The notes: generated by a model from the letters alone, not told the origin. A DNA stretch of 64,000 bases from Platerodrilus igneus (GCA_036346225.1 JARFIW010000899.1:2046001-2110000), one strand, 5' to 3'. Numbered from the stretch's first letter, positions 1 through 11,861 are shown. Numbers and translations are program-made.

Positions 1-1009
1 GATACGTGATTTAATGCACGAAAATTCCTGGGATTTCTAAACTAAATGTAATGTTATATAAATAAATACGTGACAATTTAAGCGTTCTTCCAAGTATTTG
101 AACTATACAATTGGTAAAATTCCCGGAGAGTACACAAGTGATAAGACAAATGGTGTCGCCCAACACGTGAAAACAACGAATAGCAAACAAAGGGGCAAGG
201 CCTATAAATACGATAACAATTGAGCAACGAGTTAGTATACATTTTAAACTGTCACGATACTCAAAAGTGCTAAATTATTCACGTAACTAGTTAAACGAAA
301 ATAAAGTGAAAAGCATTTTATAAAAGTGTAAAAATTGTGTAAGTAAGCCGATCTATTATAGACGTAAGTAAACCAGATTTAGTAAAATTATACAATTTCT
401 AAAATAAACGAAACAGGGGTCTGGAGACGACTCTGGAGATTACCTCCTGTTGAATTAATTTTGGTAATCACTGACATGGTAAATGTTCTGTTACTGTTTT
501 GTTAATTACGGAGATGAAAAACTTTTTATTAGATTAACTTATGGGATTTTGAATAACGATTTGGATATTATTTTGGTTTTGATGTCGACTTCCAAATCCG
601 ACTCTAAACATTCAGACTGAATACGAAAATTCTTGGGGATACAGAGAAACTACTGAACCACTCCAGGTTAGATATATTGATATAATTTATTTATGTAAAC
701 TGCTTAATTCAATAATGTAAGAGGCAACAAAACATGGGTTTCTTTGATAAATTTATAAAAGGCAATAGGCATCTTGAAACGTTTCAAAAGGTCTCTAAAT
801 ATAACAAAAGGCTCGTTTTGCTGGCTTCAATTTCTTAAATCTGGCAGATGTAAATATTCTGAAAAAGATGAAGACTTTAAAAAGGTTGTAAATATTTAAT
901 CATTATATTGTGTATTGTAGAATTGCTTTATTTAATTGAATGAGCTAGTTGAGGCAAAGAGATCTATAACTTAACATTTTACAAGTGCTTGATTAATAAA
1001 AAGGGGTTA
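1..1009 (+). mobile_element. LTR-like promoter/leader region, plus strand (partial)
   Basis: No protein is recognisable. A TATAAATA box lies at 203-210, followed by A-rich leader sequence and a consensus 5' splice donor at 666/667 (CTCCAG then GTTAGA). The block runs directly into PBS-like repeats at 1010-1316. This is the arrangement expected of an LTR followed by a primer-binding leader, and it resembles the block at 4555-6671. The left end is cut by the window. The LTR assignment is inference. Confidence 0.4.
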
Positions 1010-1311
1010 TCACAGCATTTTATATCTGCCCAACCGTGGGGCGAAAATATCACAGCATTTTATGACATGCCCAAGTCGTGGGGCTAAAAATAAATAAAAC
1101 CAACGTAGGGGCTCGATGACCCTAAATAAATTATCACAGTATTTTATGTACGCCCAAGCCGTGGGGCGAAAATAACACAGCATTTTTTGGTGCCCATCGT
1201 AGGGGCTGGGGAAGTAACACAGCATTGTATGCTGCCCAAGCGTAGGGGCTGGTGAAGTATCACAGCATTTTATGGTCTGCCCAGCCGTGGGGCAAAAATA
1301 TCATAGCATTT

Positions 1312-1316
<5 letters not shown>
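1010..1316 (+). repeat. PBS-like minisatellite, about 40-bp unit, seven imperfect copies
   Basis: Each unit contains ATCACAGCATTTTAT followed after a few bases by a variant of GCCCAACCGTGGGGCG. The second half resembles the tRNA-Lys primer-binding core (GCGCCCAACGTGGGGC) seen at 23711. The repeat degenerates rightward into (TA)n. An isolated related unit occurs at about 6577-6600. Confidence 0.7.
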
Positions 1317-1371
<55 letters not shown>

Positions 1372-1372
1372 T
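1317..1372. repeat. (TA)n microsatellite
   Basis: A run of alternating TA. Together with 2436-2475 it brackets the fold-back element at 1409-2435. Confidence 0.95.
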
Positions 1373-1408
1373 ACTTTTTTGTTTTTATTACGAACGATAC
1401 AAATAAAT

Positions 1409-2431
1409 AGAGCTTTATGTTGGTTTTTGGGATGCTTTCGTTCGAAAAAATTATGTTATAGATTATAAATCCATTTATTTATCACTACGTTTCGGGTATT
1501 TTTTACCCTTAATCATGTGCTAAAAAGGAGTGAAAACAGCTATAACTTTACAATTATGTGTAATACCTACATTAATGTGGATTCTATATAAATTTAAAGA
1601 CTATTGACTAATAACTAAAACTATTAAACAGCCTGTAACGTTGATGTTGACATTAAATGTCAAATATTAAAATTTTTTTACATGTGCATACTTTGATTAG
1701 CTATTGATGTAGAATATATTTCTATTATGGCTGGTTAGTCAAAAATTAAGATTTTTTCAGAATTATGTGAAACTGTACTGTAAAATTTAATGTTGTTAGA
1801 TAGTAAAAGAAAAAACAGTATGAATGAAAAATCCTATACTCAAAAGTGCAATATATTCACTACTTTTTCACCACCAATAACTATAACATTCTTCACATCG
1901 AACAGGTTTATACGTATGTATGGTAGTAATTTGTATTGACACGTACTATGTACTAAAGGAAATGAAACATGCTCTCGCATGTATGTAAATATATACGGAT
2001 ATATTTTACACTTTTAATATTTTCTTTTTTACTATCTAACAACATTAAATTTTATAATCAGTTTCACATAATTCTGGAAAAAAAGAAAAAAATCTTAATT
2101 TTTGACTAACCAGCCATAATAGAAATATATTCTACATCAATAGCTAATCAAAGTATGCACATGTAAAAAAATTTTAATATTTGACATTTAATGTCAACAT
2201 CAACGTTACAGGCTGTTTAATAGTTTTAGTTATTAGTCAATAGTCTTTAAATTTATATAGAATCCACATTAATGTAGGTATTACACATAATTGTAAAGTA
2301 ATAGCTGTTTTCACTCCTTTTTAGCACATGATTAAGGGTAAAAAATACCCGAAACGTAGTGATAAATAAATGGATTTATAATCTATAATATAATTTTTTC
2401 GAACGAAAGCATCCCAAAAACCAACATCAAG

Positions 2432-2435
<4 letters not shown>
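1409..2435. mobile_element. Fold-back element with about 400-bp inverted arms
   Basis: The left arm (1409-1812) and right arm (about 2022-2435) are near-identical reverse complements around a loop of roughly 210 bp. There is no coding capacity. The arms carry a hammerhead-like core, as the inverted pseudo-LTRs of the Penelope-like elements at 38001 and 45985 do, so a Penelope-derived non-autonomous fold-back is the best guess. It sits between two (TA)n tracts, which may be its target or its expanded target duplication. Confidence 0.7.
2327..2361 (+). ncRNA. Degenerate hammerhead-like core in fold-back arm
   Basis: ATGATTA stands where CTGATGA is expected. It is followed by a self-complementary stem (AGGGTAAAAAATACCC) and then GAAAC and GTAG. 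The stem-then-GAAAC layout matches the better motif at 38951. The 5' core is mutated, so it is unlikely to cleave. The reverse complement lies in the left arm. Confidence 0.35.

Positions 2436-2475
<40 letters not shown>
2436..2475. repeat. (TA)n microsatellite
   Basis: Alternating TA run between the fold-back arm and the 2-kb repeat copy A. Confidence 0.95.
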
Positions 2476-2477
<2 letters not shown>

Positions 2478-4517
2478 CCCTGGAACTTACAAAAGCTCTG
2501 GACCTCGCCAATTTTCAAAAAAAATTATTTAATTTTCAAAAATATAAAACTTTCACCAAAATTTTCTTACCCGCATTCTGCTGCATCAAATTAATTTCTT
2601 CAACAGCTTTCCTGGCTAGCTCAGCTGTGCCTCCTCTCGGATACCTAAATTTTTTATCATTCTCTTAACCATTCACACACCATTCAATAAAATCACAAAA
2701 TAATTAACAATCATACAATATTTATTTACCGCTATTTACAAATAATAATTCATAGTTAAGTACAGTTCGGTGCTCTAGTTATACCTCAATAAATCCTATC
2801 TTTGTAAAGTCCTTGTTTTTAAAATTGTAATCTCAAACACATTTAATGCAACGGGAGTAAATGGGCCCCAAATAATACCTTATCTTTATTTATTACTGCA
2901 CACTGGAGTATGGTGAGCTCATGATAACCCAGTTTATTAATGTATGCTTTCCACTTTGCATACTATTACTACAAACTTAAAAAAAATCCACGTACTCTTA
3001 ACAATTAAATTTAAATTCATCAAGAAATTTAATAAGCTTTACGTACTCCTTTTGTTTTATATTCAAAATACCATAATAATAGTCAGCTATAAGTATCTTT
3101 TTCAATACGTTAAGTAACAAAAAATAACCATCAAAGTTCACTCACACATCACAAATAATTTCAACAGTTTATCAAAAAAAAAAAAAAAATTCAAATGCGT
3201 TACCTGGAAAAGCTTCAATATTCCATCTCCGTTGAAGATGCTTTGTATACTTGAACCCCTCGGCTCCGTGATTATGCGCGCTGCTCCACCAGCTATTTAT
3301 AGATGAAAACACAATTTAAGTTGAGCTTCATGCTACCCATTCGCTATCAATTCCAACATCCAAATCCATCTATATTACACTTGCTTACTACTGTATTATT
3401 AATTTACGAGCTTGTTAAAGTATTCGTGGACCTCAGTTAAATTTAAATTACTCGCCACTAATCGCGTTACTAACTATAAGGCCACAAACAATCGAATACT
3501 ATTTTACTGAATTTTACAAATTTATAATACTCACAAGCCTCGTCAGTTGATTATTATACGTCGTTAAGCGATGCGAAATTAAAGAGAGCCCTATTAATTT
3601 TCTTCCCGTATTTATACAATAACAACATGCCCCCTTGTCCACACTACGTGAAATACCTAACTGAGAATAATATTTCCGCAAATTTTGTATAACCGTCTTA
3701 AAACTTCCAGAAATATTCCCTCGTCAACACGCTATTTCATCCAAACTATCGCTTCCACCTGTCTCGTGTTCATCCGTTGTATAACTAACTATTTCGACCA
3801 ATGACCTAGGCCTATGACGACATAAAACTCCGCCTGTAATATTGTATCTCCGTCTTATGCATATTGGATGTCGCGTTCCACCCTTGCTTGCGTTGTAGAA
3901 AATCGATATTGCTGCCCACGTCTTATGGACTCCACGTGGATCGAATCCAAGCGTACTCAATCGAATGCTTTTGTACCCTTCTCATTCTGTAACATATTAT
4001 TGATTGTGCATCCCTTTTGCTCTTTAAGAAACTTTTGTTAGCGTTTATGCGAAACCACCGACGGTTGAACAATATTTCCTTAAAGCTCGCCTCGTTATCT
4101 TCACAAATAAGCGGAAGATGACCTTTCCAACATGCAGGTGTGCCTAATTAATGATCGTTTATAACAATTCTCGGAGCTTCTTTTCACGGTATTCTACACA
4201 ACAGATGTCTGTTTGTTCGTTACGAAAGTTTTTCACCTTGGGATTATTCATTTTTCATACTCTGATGGGTTTTCTGACGTTATTACCCGTTGAATTAAAA
4301 TAAATTAAATTAATTAATAATTCCTATTGGCTTATAAAACTGATTTTCTTTATGAACCTAGTACCTTTTAATCCCAAATTATAACAATACGTCAATGCTT
4401 GATAATTTAAATTAAATAAATGAAATAAATTTTGGGCGTAAATATTATGTTCCTTTCTCTATATAGGGTGTTTTAAAATTGCATTGTTTACTCCAAATTT
4501 AACCCTTTAAATCCACT

Positions 4518-4520
<3 letters not shown>
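2476..4520 (-). mobile_element. About 2-kb LTR-like repeat, copy A, with internal mini-exons
   Basis: Homologous along its length to 6693-8807, in the same orientation. On the minus strand it starts TGTAGTGG beside (TA)n. It has a TATAAATA box (3609-3616) and a leader exon ending at about 3535 before GTGAGT. A second exon (3292-3204, 89 nt) is bounded by AAATAG and GTAACG. A third exon (2644-2571, 74 nt) is bounded by TTTAG and GTAAG. The matching splice sites and exon lengths in copy B support a real exon structure. No protein family is recognised. The LTR identity rests on size, TATA and a weak TGGCG PBS-like sequence at 2510. A duplicated non-coding host gene is the alternative. Confidence 0.55.
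3609..3616 (-). promoter_or_regulatory. TATA box of LTR-like copy A
   Basis: TATAAATA on the minus strand, about 75 nt upstream of the first splice donor. Copy B has the same box at 7892-7899. Confidence 0.5.

Positions 4521-4554
<34 letters not shown>
4521..4554. repeat. (TA)n microsatellite
   Basis: Alternating TA run abutting the 5' end (minus strand) of copy A. Confidence 0.95.
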
Positions 4555-4556
<2 letters not shown>

Positions 4557-6671
4557 CTCATATTTAGACCAGGGTAGAAAATTAAATAATCACATCAAAT
4601 AATTTTTATCACCGTGTATAAGGAATTTCATTAAATAATACGCGTTATTAAAACCACGAAGCATAAATAAACTCGGTTGTTTCGGTAAAAATAAGAAATT
4701 TAAATTATTTATAAGACGCTTTATATCAAAAGAAGCAGTATTGAAAAGCTCTGCGTGTAATGTAATTATTCCTAAACAAAGAGAAATTACGTGCAAAATT
4801 TATCTTAATTAACTCTATTTAAGTAACCGGTAGTAAAACAAAGTGTACCTATAATAATTAATATTTAAGTTGTATTCGCTAAAAATGAAAAGGATAGAAA
4901 TCAATTTTAATTGGAGTTAATTAAACCGTTAATAACATATAATACCTATAGAAACTTGTAAAACCCAAGATTAAAATACCACGGAATAAGGCTCTGAGAA
5001 TTAATAGTATGTTTAAACACCTGGGTTTATTTAAAAGCTCATTCGGCGTAAATTTTGCAGATAATTAATATTTCAAAGAATCTTGGGAAAACGTCGCATA
5101 ATAGTTACGAGAATTGCTAAAGCTGGGTATTTCACACTCCATGTGGACTAAAATAATCGATAATAAAGTATATCAAGTTGCACCAATAAGAACACGGTAG
5201 AGAAGGAAAGAGAAAATGCGTCAAGCAAAGACACATATTGTAAAAGGCGGGATTTAAGCAACGTCACGGGGGTTACGATTGGTTAAAAATAGGATGCAAA
5301 TATCAGAGGTAGAACAACAATTTCTGTACAAAATTAATTAGTTTTTCTCGGACATGCTTGCGTGCTGTGTGGAAATTTTCTGAGATTTAAATGGGGCGAG
5401 TGAAAATTCGTAAAAATCGACGCGTGAGCGGCAGACTGGGAACATGGCATGAGAAATTCTTTAGAATTACCCGTTTTGGGGAACCGACCGACAGACAGGC
5501 TTTTTGCTATATATACCGAGATGAATATAAACAAGCTCGTACATACGCGACTTGATTGAAGATATTAAACCGTGCATTTTAGTTTGATTAAATAATTTAA
5601 AGTTTGCTAGTATATTTTAGTGATTCAAAATAGCTTGTTATTTACGTGCTAACATGAATGTACTTCAGTGCACTTAGATACAAGGTAATAAAATTTAGTT
5701 TCACTGTACCAATTAGCAAAATTTACAACGACGAATGTATACACAAAAGTAGGCAGTTTTGGCGTATATTGGTGACAGAAGCATGAATTTCTTTGCTATT
5801 TTCGGGGGTGTTAATAATTAAATGGTTCAAATACGTGTCTGGATCCATGAAACAAGGGTCAGATAAACACAGATGAGTTCCGGAAAGGCCCAGAAACGAC
5901 TTTGAATGGATGGTGATGGAGAAAATTTAAAAGCGTAGAGAATCAGAAGCCGTAAATATAATCCTGTTGAATGGTGTGATTAACTAAAAGAAACGATACT
6001 TTGAAGCTACGAGGACAGTAACCTTCAGGTAAATTATACTATTTTGTTTGACATTTTTGTGTGTATTGAATGACTTTATAATTGATTTACTTTAAATGGA
6101 CATTAGTGGAATTTTTCTAACCATAAAAGTTTAATTTTAAGATGAAATTTGCTTGTTTAAGTAAAAAGGGGTATTTTGTTTTGATGTTCGGGAATATGAT
6201 GAAACTTTGGGTATGTCTTTGAGCTCAATTAGACAAACCTGGTTAATTAACGTAAAGGGGTGGTAGATGCTCCCTTTATACTCAGACTCCGGTCTGCTTA
6301 TATTGTTATATTAATTAGTAGGCATCCAACAAGGACTTTAATTTTATATGCACAGTAAAATGATAATAAAATTAATCCTGAAATTCTTTTTAAAACTGAA
6401 TTTTATGCTGAAATTTAATTTGAAAATTTAATGTATTCTGAATATTGATGTAAATAGAGTTAACGTTGATGTTTGTGGTAGGAATGTGTTGTTTAATTTT
6501 TATGATTGAGGATGGAAGTTATCTAGAGCAGCAGCCGAGGCGATTAACAGAAGGAATCAACGGACCAGGTGATTCAAGAGGTTTCACAGCATTCTTGACG
6601 CCAAACTGTGGGGCTCGAATGTTTTTTTCTTGAAAGGGCCAGTACCTGCAGATATGAGAAGAATCACAGCA
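4555..6671 (+). mobile_element. LTR-like promoter/leader block, plus strand
   Basis: No protein is recognised. A TATA-like box (TATATATA) lies near 5510. Donor-like sites occur at about 5681 (ACAAG then GTAATA) and about 6029 (TTCAG then GTAAAT). The block ends with a PBS-like unit near 6590, a GCC-AAAC-GTGGGGCTCG variant. Order and size (about 2 kb) parallel the LTR-plus-leader of the array at 21.8 kb. It may be the plus-strand LTR of a different element lying between the two minus-strand copies. Confidence 0.4.
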
Positions 6672-6692
6672 ATATATATATATATATATATT
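6672..6692. repeat. (TA)n microsatellite
   Basis: Short TA run right after a CACAGCA motif shared with the minisatellite at 1010. Confidence 0.9.
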
Positions 6693-8804
6693 GTTGTGTT
6701 ACCTATAAATAATCGAGCCTCACAAATTGGGCGTCATAAAATTGTCTTGTAACCTCTCTAAATCGAGCCTCAGTAACAAAAAATATTCGAAAATTTTATT
6801 AATTTAGCAAAAAATCGTCAAATTTCACACAATAGTTAAATTTTCAAAAAAAATAATTTCTTACCCAGATTCCTCTCTTCATCACCTTAATTCTTCAACC
6901 GTTCCCTGGCTAGCTCAGTTGGGCCTCCTCTTGCATACCTAGATTCACTATCATACTCTTTATCGTTCACGCACACTCTCAATAAAACCACAAAATAATA
7001 CAACAATCATACACTATTTATTTACCACTATTTACAAATAAAACTTCAAGATTATTTACATTTCGGTACTCAAGTTACACCTCAATAAATTCTATTTTTG
7101 TAAAGTCCAGAATTCTAACTAGAAATATTAAACACATTGAATGTAACCGGAGTAAATGGGCCCTGAATAGTACCCTATTTTTCGTTCTTTATTTATAATT
7201 AATTTTAATTAGAACACTCTGAAGTATGGTGAGCTCATGATAACTCAGTTTTTTTATGATTAATGTATGCTTTTTACTTAGCATACTGCTAACAAAAAAC
7301 CCATGTACTCGTAACAATAAAAATTTAAATTCCTGATGGAACGTTAATAAGTTTTATATACACCTTTAGATTTATATTTAAATACCATAATAAAAGTTAG
7401 TTATACGTATTATTTTCAATACGTAAAATAATGCAAAATACCTTCATAGTTCACTCTCACACATCACAATAATTTTCATAGTTTATACAAACAACAAATT
7501 CTAAAGCGTTACCTGGAATTTCTTGAAGATCCCTACTCCGTTGATGATGCCATCAGGTTCCTGCACCCTCGGTTTCGTGGTCCTGTTCTGCTCGCCGCCG
7601 CCAGCTATTTGTAGATGAACCAAATCCAAATATACTACACTTCTTTTATAATTGCCTAATTTAATTTACGTTTCATTACTTCACTTCACGAGCTTGTTTA
7701 AAATAAATGTTGCACCTCAATAAAATTTAGACTCGTCACTATCCGCGTATCAAATTATGAGGCCGACACTGTACTATTTAATTTAAAAATTTTATATACT
7801 TACAAGCTCGTGGTAAATTTCTATACGTAGTCTGAAGCGATAAAAATACTAAGAGCGAAATTAAAAGAGAGCGATGCTAATTCTCTTAGAGTATTTATAC
7901 ACTTTTCTATGCCACCTCTCGGCCACTCTTCCCGCGAAATCCTTCATTTAAAATGATACTTCCTCAAATTTTGGTTCAACCGTTTTCGAAATCTTCGAAA
8001 TTTAGCTCGTCGTTATTATCTTTTCCGAAAAATTAACATTCAATATTCCCGTGTTTGTCCGTTCTACAACTGACTATATAGATCAATGATATATTCAGTG
8101 ACGTCTCGAAACCCCGCCTGTATTAACGCTATTCCTCTCTTATGCATATTCTGTTTCCTTCTAACCTTGTTTGAGTGGTAGAAATCGGCATTACTGTCCG
8201 CGTTTCAAACTAACCCACGTGGACTGAATACGTGCGTTTTGAAGTGAACTGTTATTATGCCTGTCTCTTTTCGAAGCATTTCATTGATTGTCCATTCCTT
8301 CTGCGCTTTAAGGAAACTTTTAGTTAGCATTTACGCAAACCGTCCGACCGTTTACCCGATATACCTCGAATTCTGTCTTTTATCTACACAAATAAGGGGA
8401 CCCTGAGATTTCCAAAATCTGCAGGTGTTCAATTAACAAACGTTTTAACACAACATTTCTAGGAGGTTGTGTTTCAAGGTATTTTATATTCAACGGCTGT
8501 TCGTTTGTTAGCAAGGCGTTTCACCTTGGTATTATCGATTTTTCAAGCTCTTATGCGTATTAAACTTAATAACCCTTTTAACTAAACTCAATTAAATTAA
8601 TTAATCATTTGCATTGGCTTCTACAATTTATTTTCTTTACGAACCTAACTAAATTTTAATCACTACTTGTAAAATTTTGTTAGTACTTGTTCCTTTAAAT
8701 TCATTAAATGAAATAAATTTCGCACGTAAATTCTGGCTGTTTCCTATATACAGAGTGTTTGAAATTGCCTTGTTTATAGTTAAATTTAACCTTTTAACAC
8801 CACT

Positions 8805-8807
<3 letters not shown>
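6693..8807 (-). mobile_element. About 2-kb LTR-like repeat, copy B, with internal mini-exons
   Basis: Diverged homologue of copy A (2476-4520). The minus-strand start is TGTAGTGG (8807) and the TATA box is at 7892-7899. The first donor is GTAAGT at 7803, exon 2 is 7604-7513 (92 nt) and exon 3 is 6938-6865 (74 nt, the same length as in copy A). Splice sites are conserved while much of the intron sequence has drifted. Downstream on the minus strand (about 6730) is GACGCCCAATTTGTGAGGC, which resembles a tRNA-Lys primer-binding site and supports an LTR identity. No ORF of a known family is present. Confidence 0.6.

Positions 8808-8863
<56 letters not shown>
8808..8863. repeat. (TA)n microsatellite
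   Basis: Long TA run abutting the 5' end of copy B. Confidence 0.95.
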
Positions 8864-8866
<3 letters not shown>

Positions 8867-8951
8867 ATATATGCTAAACGTAATTGAAAGTTAGGTTTAT
8901 ATATGGTTCTGTACACGATTTGGATTTGTAAATTTCCCAATTATAGTCATC

Positions 8952-9025
8952 GGTCTCGGTGGCGTAATTGGTTTACGCACAGTTCCGGCAAAACTGAGAT
9001 GCAGGTTCAAATCCTGTCCAAGACC
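8952..9025 (+). tRNA. tRNA-like sequence, pseudogene or SINE head
   Basis: An acceptor stem (GGTCTCG/CAAGACC, one mismatch), a D arm with TGGCGTAATTGG, a 5-bp anticodon stem (CAGTT/AACTG) with a 7-nt loop, and a T arm (GCAGG TTCAAAT CCTGT) can be folded. The anticodon would read GGC (Ala), but position 33 is C instead of U and there is one extra base before the acceptor 3' strand. T-rich sequence follows. It is more likely a tRNA pseudogene or tRNA-derived SINE head than a working tRNA. Confidence 0.4.
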
Positions 9026-9169
9026 ATATATTTTCCTTCCTTCAATTACTAGCTCGATTTGAAATGATCATTTGGGCTTTGCATAAAATCTAAATTATTA
9101 TTTCATCTTAATAATTGTAATACGTTAGTATTTATCATATCAACTTACCTTGTGTAAAAAAACTACCTA

Positions 9170-9172
<3 letters not shown>

Positions 9173-9203
<31 letters not shown>
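9173..9203. repeat. (TA)n microsatellite
   Basis: TA run just upstream of the gypsy pol remnant. Confidence 0.95.
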
Positions 9204-9204
<1 letters not shown>

Positions 9205-9234
9205 GATTTCAGTTCCACCTTATCCTCTAAGTAG

Positions 9235-10943
9235 CCCAAAAAGACAATTTTTGATAAATTGCACTCAGAAGATATAATTGAAGAATGTGAGTCACCTTGG
9301 GGATTCCTGGTCGTTCGTGTCCCTAAAAAGTATGGAAAACTACGTCCGTGTACTAACTATAGGCGTTCGCATGCTACTACTGTTCCGGATTTCTTCCCCT
9401 TACCTCGCATCGAATAGCTTCTGCATATTTCTAAACGGACTATGTACATGAGTACTATCGACTAACAGTCCGGATTTTTACAAGTTCCTATAGCCGAGGA
9501 AGACAGGGACAAAACATATTTTGTTGCTCCATTCGGTACGTTTCGCTACCTTCGAATGGGTTTTGGTCTTCGAAACGCTTCGGCTACTCTTTAGAGATTG
9601 ATGTTCAGATTTTGCAATGGTCTTGGTGAGAGATCCTTTTATGCATATTTGGATGATATTTTCGTAATATCGAAGTTTGGAAAAGCATGTTGATGACTTA
9701 CGTGCAGTTTTTGAAAAGCTTAAGTTATTTAAATTACGTGCGCGTCGCGAAAAATGTTACTTTGTACGGAAATCCGTCACGTTCTGACTTCTAAAAATCT
9801 TGAAGTTATCAGAGAACAGATTTCTGCAATTAGAAACATTAATGTTACGCGTTGTTATAGTTTTGTACAAACATGTTCCTGGTATAGGAAATTCATACCG
9901 CATTTTTCATTAATAGTGCGTCCGCAAAGGAAAACTTACTTCAGCTCCCGTATTAATTCAAGCTGACCCAAACTTACCGTATTTCTTACAAACTGATTCT
10001 AGTGGTTTTGCAGTTGGAGTCGTGTTGTTGCAAGGACTAGCAACGATTTGCTTCCTATTGAGTACGCAAGCAGACTTCTTACTCCAGCTGAGCCAGATTA
10101 CTCTACAGTAGAACGGAAAGCTTTGGCTGTAATTTATGCAGCCGAAAAATTGTGAACGTATTTGGAAAGGGTAGAAGTGAATGTAATTTCAGATTGCTAG
10201 CCATTGCAGTGGCTATTAACATTGAAAATACCTACGGGCCGCTTAACCCGTTGGGTCCTGAAAATTCGGGGATGGTGCTCCGAGAAAAATTTTACCTGAC
10301 AATAGTGTTCAGTTTATTTCTGATATTATGCAAAAAGTGACATATTGTTTTGGCATAGATACTTTTTTTATTCCATTGTCATCAGGAAAGTAACCCGGTT
10401 GAAAGGAAGAATCGAGATATGAAGACTCAGCTTTCGATTTTAGTTCAAAACTGTCACACAAAATAGGATATTTATCTCCCAGCAATACGTTTTGCTATTA
10501 ATTCGACCGTATGTGAGTCAACTGATTATACTTCTGATTTTCTTACTTTTGGTCGTGAATTACGTGCTCCTTACCATACCGTGTATGATCTAAGAACTGT
10601 GGTAAACGCAGAGAATTTTGTTCCTTAAATTACTCCGTATTTAAAGCGGTTATCACAGTCACAAGAAATTTTACAACAAAAGCAAGAAGTTCGTAAAGCA
10701 CAAGTCGATAAGACAAGACATGCTGAACATTTTTAAGTGGGTGATCAAGTTCTATGGAAAATTCGCCTACTTAGCAATGCCAGTAAAGGCATTACTTCTA
10801 AATTCGCACCTAAACGTGATGGACCTTATGCTGTATTCAAGGTGGTTACTCCAAATACCTTTGGGCTTACTACAGCTAAGCAACCCTCTGCAAAAATTAT
10901 GAAATTTCATTCGACTGATTTTAATAAAATTTGTTCCGTTTAG
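9235..10943 (+). pseudogene. Ty3/gypsy pol remnant (RT, RNase H, integrase tail)
   Basis: Reading across frames shows the ordered gypsy pol signature. An RT N-terminus has ESPWGF, VPKKYGK and NYRR (9290-9370). The fingers and palm region has FVAPFGTFRYLRMGFGLRNA (9520-9590), and the catalytic box is YLDD (about 9648). The RNase H stretch includes ASRLLTPAEPDYSTVERKALA (10060-10135). The integrase C-terminal stretch has LWKIRLLSNASKGITSKF and RDGPY (10745-10835), the GPY-type module. Several stop codons and frameshifts break it and a large part of the integrase is missing. It is dead. The LTR at 11316 is in the opposite orientation and does not belong to it. Confidence 0.85.
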
Positions 10944-11315
10944 TACCGGTGTACCCAGTGCTTCGTCGGTTATACCTGCGCCTGTGGTTCTTAAAAGAAA
11001 ACGGGAACGCCCTCTTAAAGTGAAAAAGTTATTTCTAAAAGCACGTTAGTGACTTCTATACGTTTAGAGGAAGGAAAATGTAACGTGATCCTTTTAACGC
11101 ATGTCAATGATTGGTTTTGTTGAACATACCCCTAATAGATATTATGTGATATGCCGTGTTGAGGAATGGTCGTTACCTTCCTCGTTGCTGTACTATACAT
11201 TGTTTGATTGTTGAATCCTTAATATACGTAGTTTACTGTATACTTCTGATTTATATTAAAGCCCTGAGATTGAGATACAAATACATTTTATATCGACATT
11301 TAAGTGTACAACGCG
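10944..11315 (+). other. Non-coding tail after gypsy pol
   Basis: No recognisable gene. Probably decayed 3' sequence of the gypsy element, ending at the CGCG target duplication (11312-11315) of the next solo LTR. Confidence 0.4.
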
Positions 11316-11857
11316 AGTTAAGGTTCGGGCCTTGGGAGCTGTGTTTTTAAAAGCCCACTTCCAAAACTTCTTAACAAATTTATTTTCAAACAGACATTAA
11401 TTATGGAATTTTACAAAACTTGATTTAAATTACTCTAAGTTCGAAAATGTACTATTTTGAGTAGCGTAAGCAACTGCAATGTTAAAGCTAAATACTTTGA
11501 CTGACTGCCGGGTCTTAGAGCTCCCGGGCTTTTTATAATGTCCCTACCCCCCTCACTTGGCTGTGGGAACTTGCAGATCTTATGTCTGCTTATTCTTAAC
11601 TCTTTTCATTACTACATTGTTGCAATCTTAATTTCTAAGTAATCGCGGTATCTTGACCGTCTGTGACCTGCCATCTGCAGTGTCACTATTGTCTCGGATA
11701 CAAAGTATTGCATCCGTTCTCATGAACTGTTAATAAACTTTATAAATTGTCCTTGTATTACTTTGTTGCACTTCACTTAACATTTTCGTAACACTTTCTA
11801 ATAATTCCTAATTATTTCTATTACTTTATACATATATCAATTGGGGGATACATAACT
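11316..11857 (-). mobile_element. Solo LTR (AGTTA...TAACT family) with 4-bp target duplication
   Basis: The minus strand reads AGTTATGTATCCCC at the start and ends TTAACT, so the termini are inverted (AGTTA/TAACT). CGCG flanks it on both sides (11312-11315 and 11858-11861). It contains a TATAAAA promoter on the minus strand near 11530. A second copy of the same LTR is at 52710-53260 in the plus orientation. AGTTA/TAACT ends with a 4-bp duplication fit Ty3/gypsy (errantivirus-like) elements. Confidence 0.8.
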
Positions 11858-11861
11858 CGCG

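Noticed and set aside
8677..8877. Frame rich in Tyr-Ile repeats (also at 2321 and 12326)
   Set aside because: Translation of the (TA)n microsatellite.
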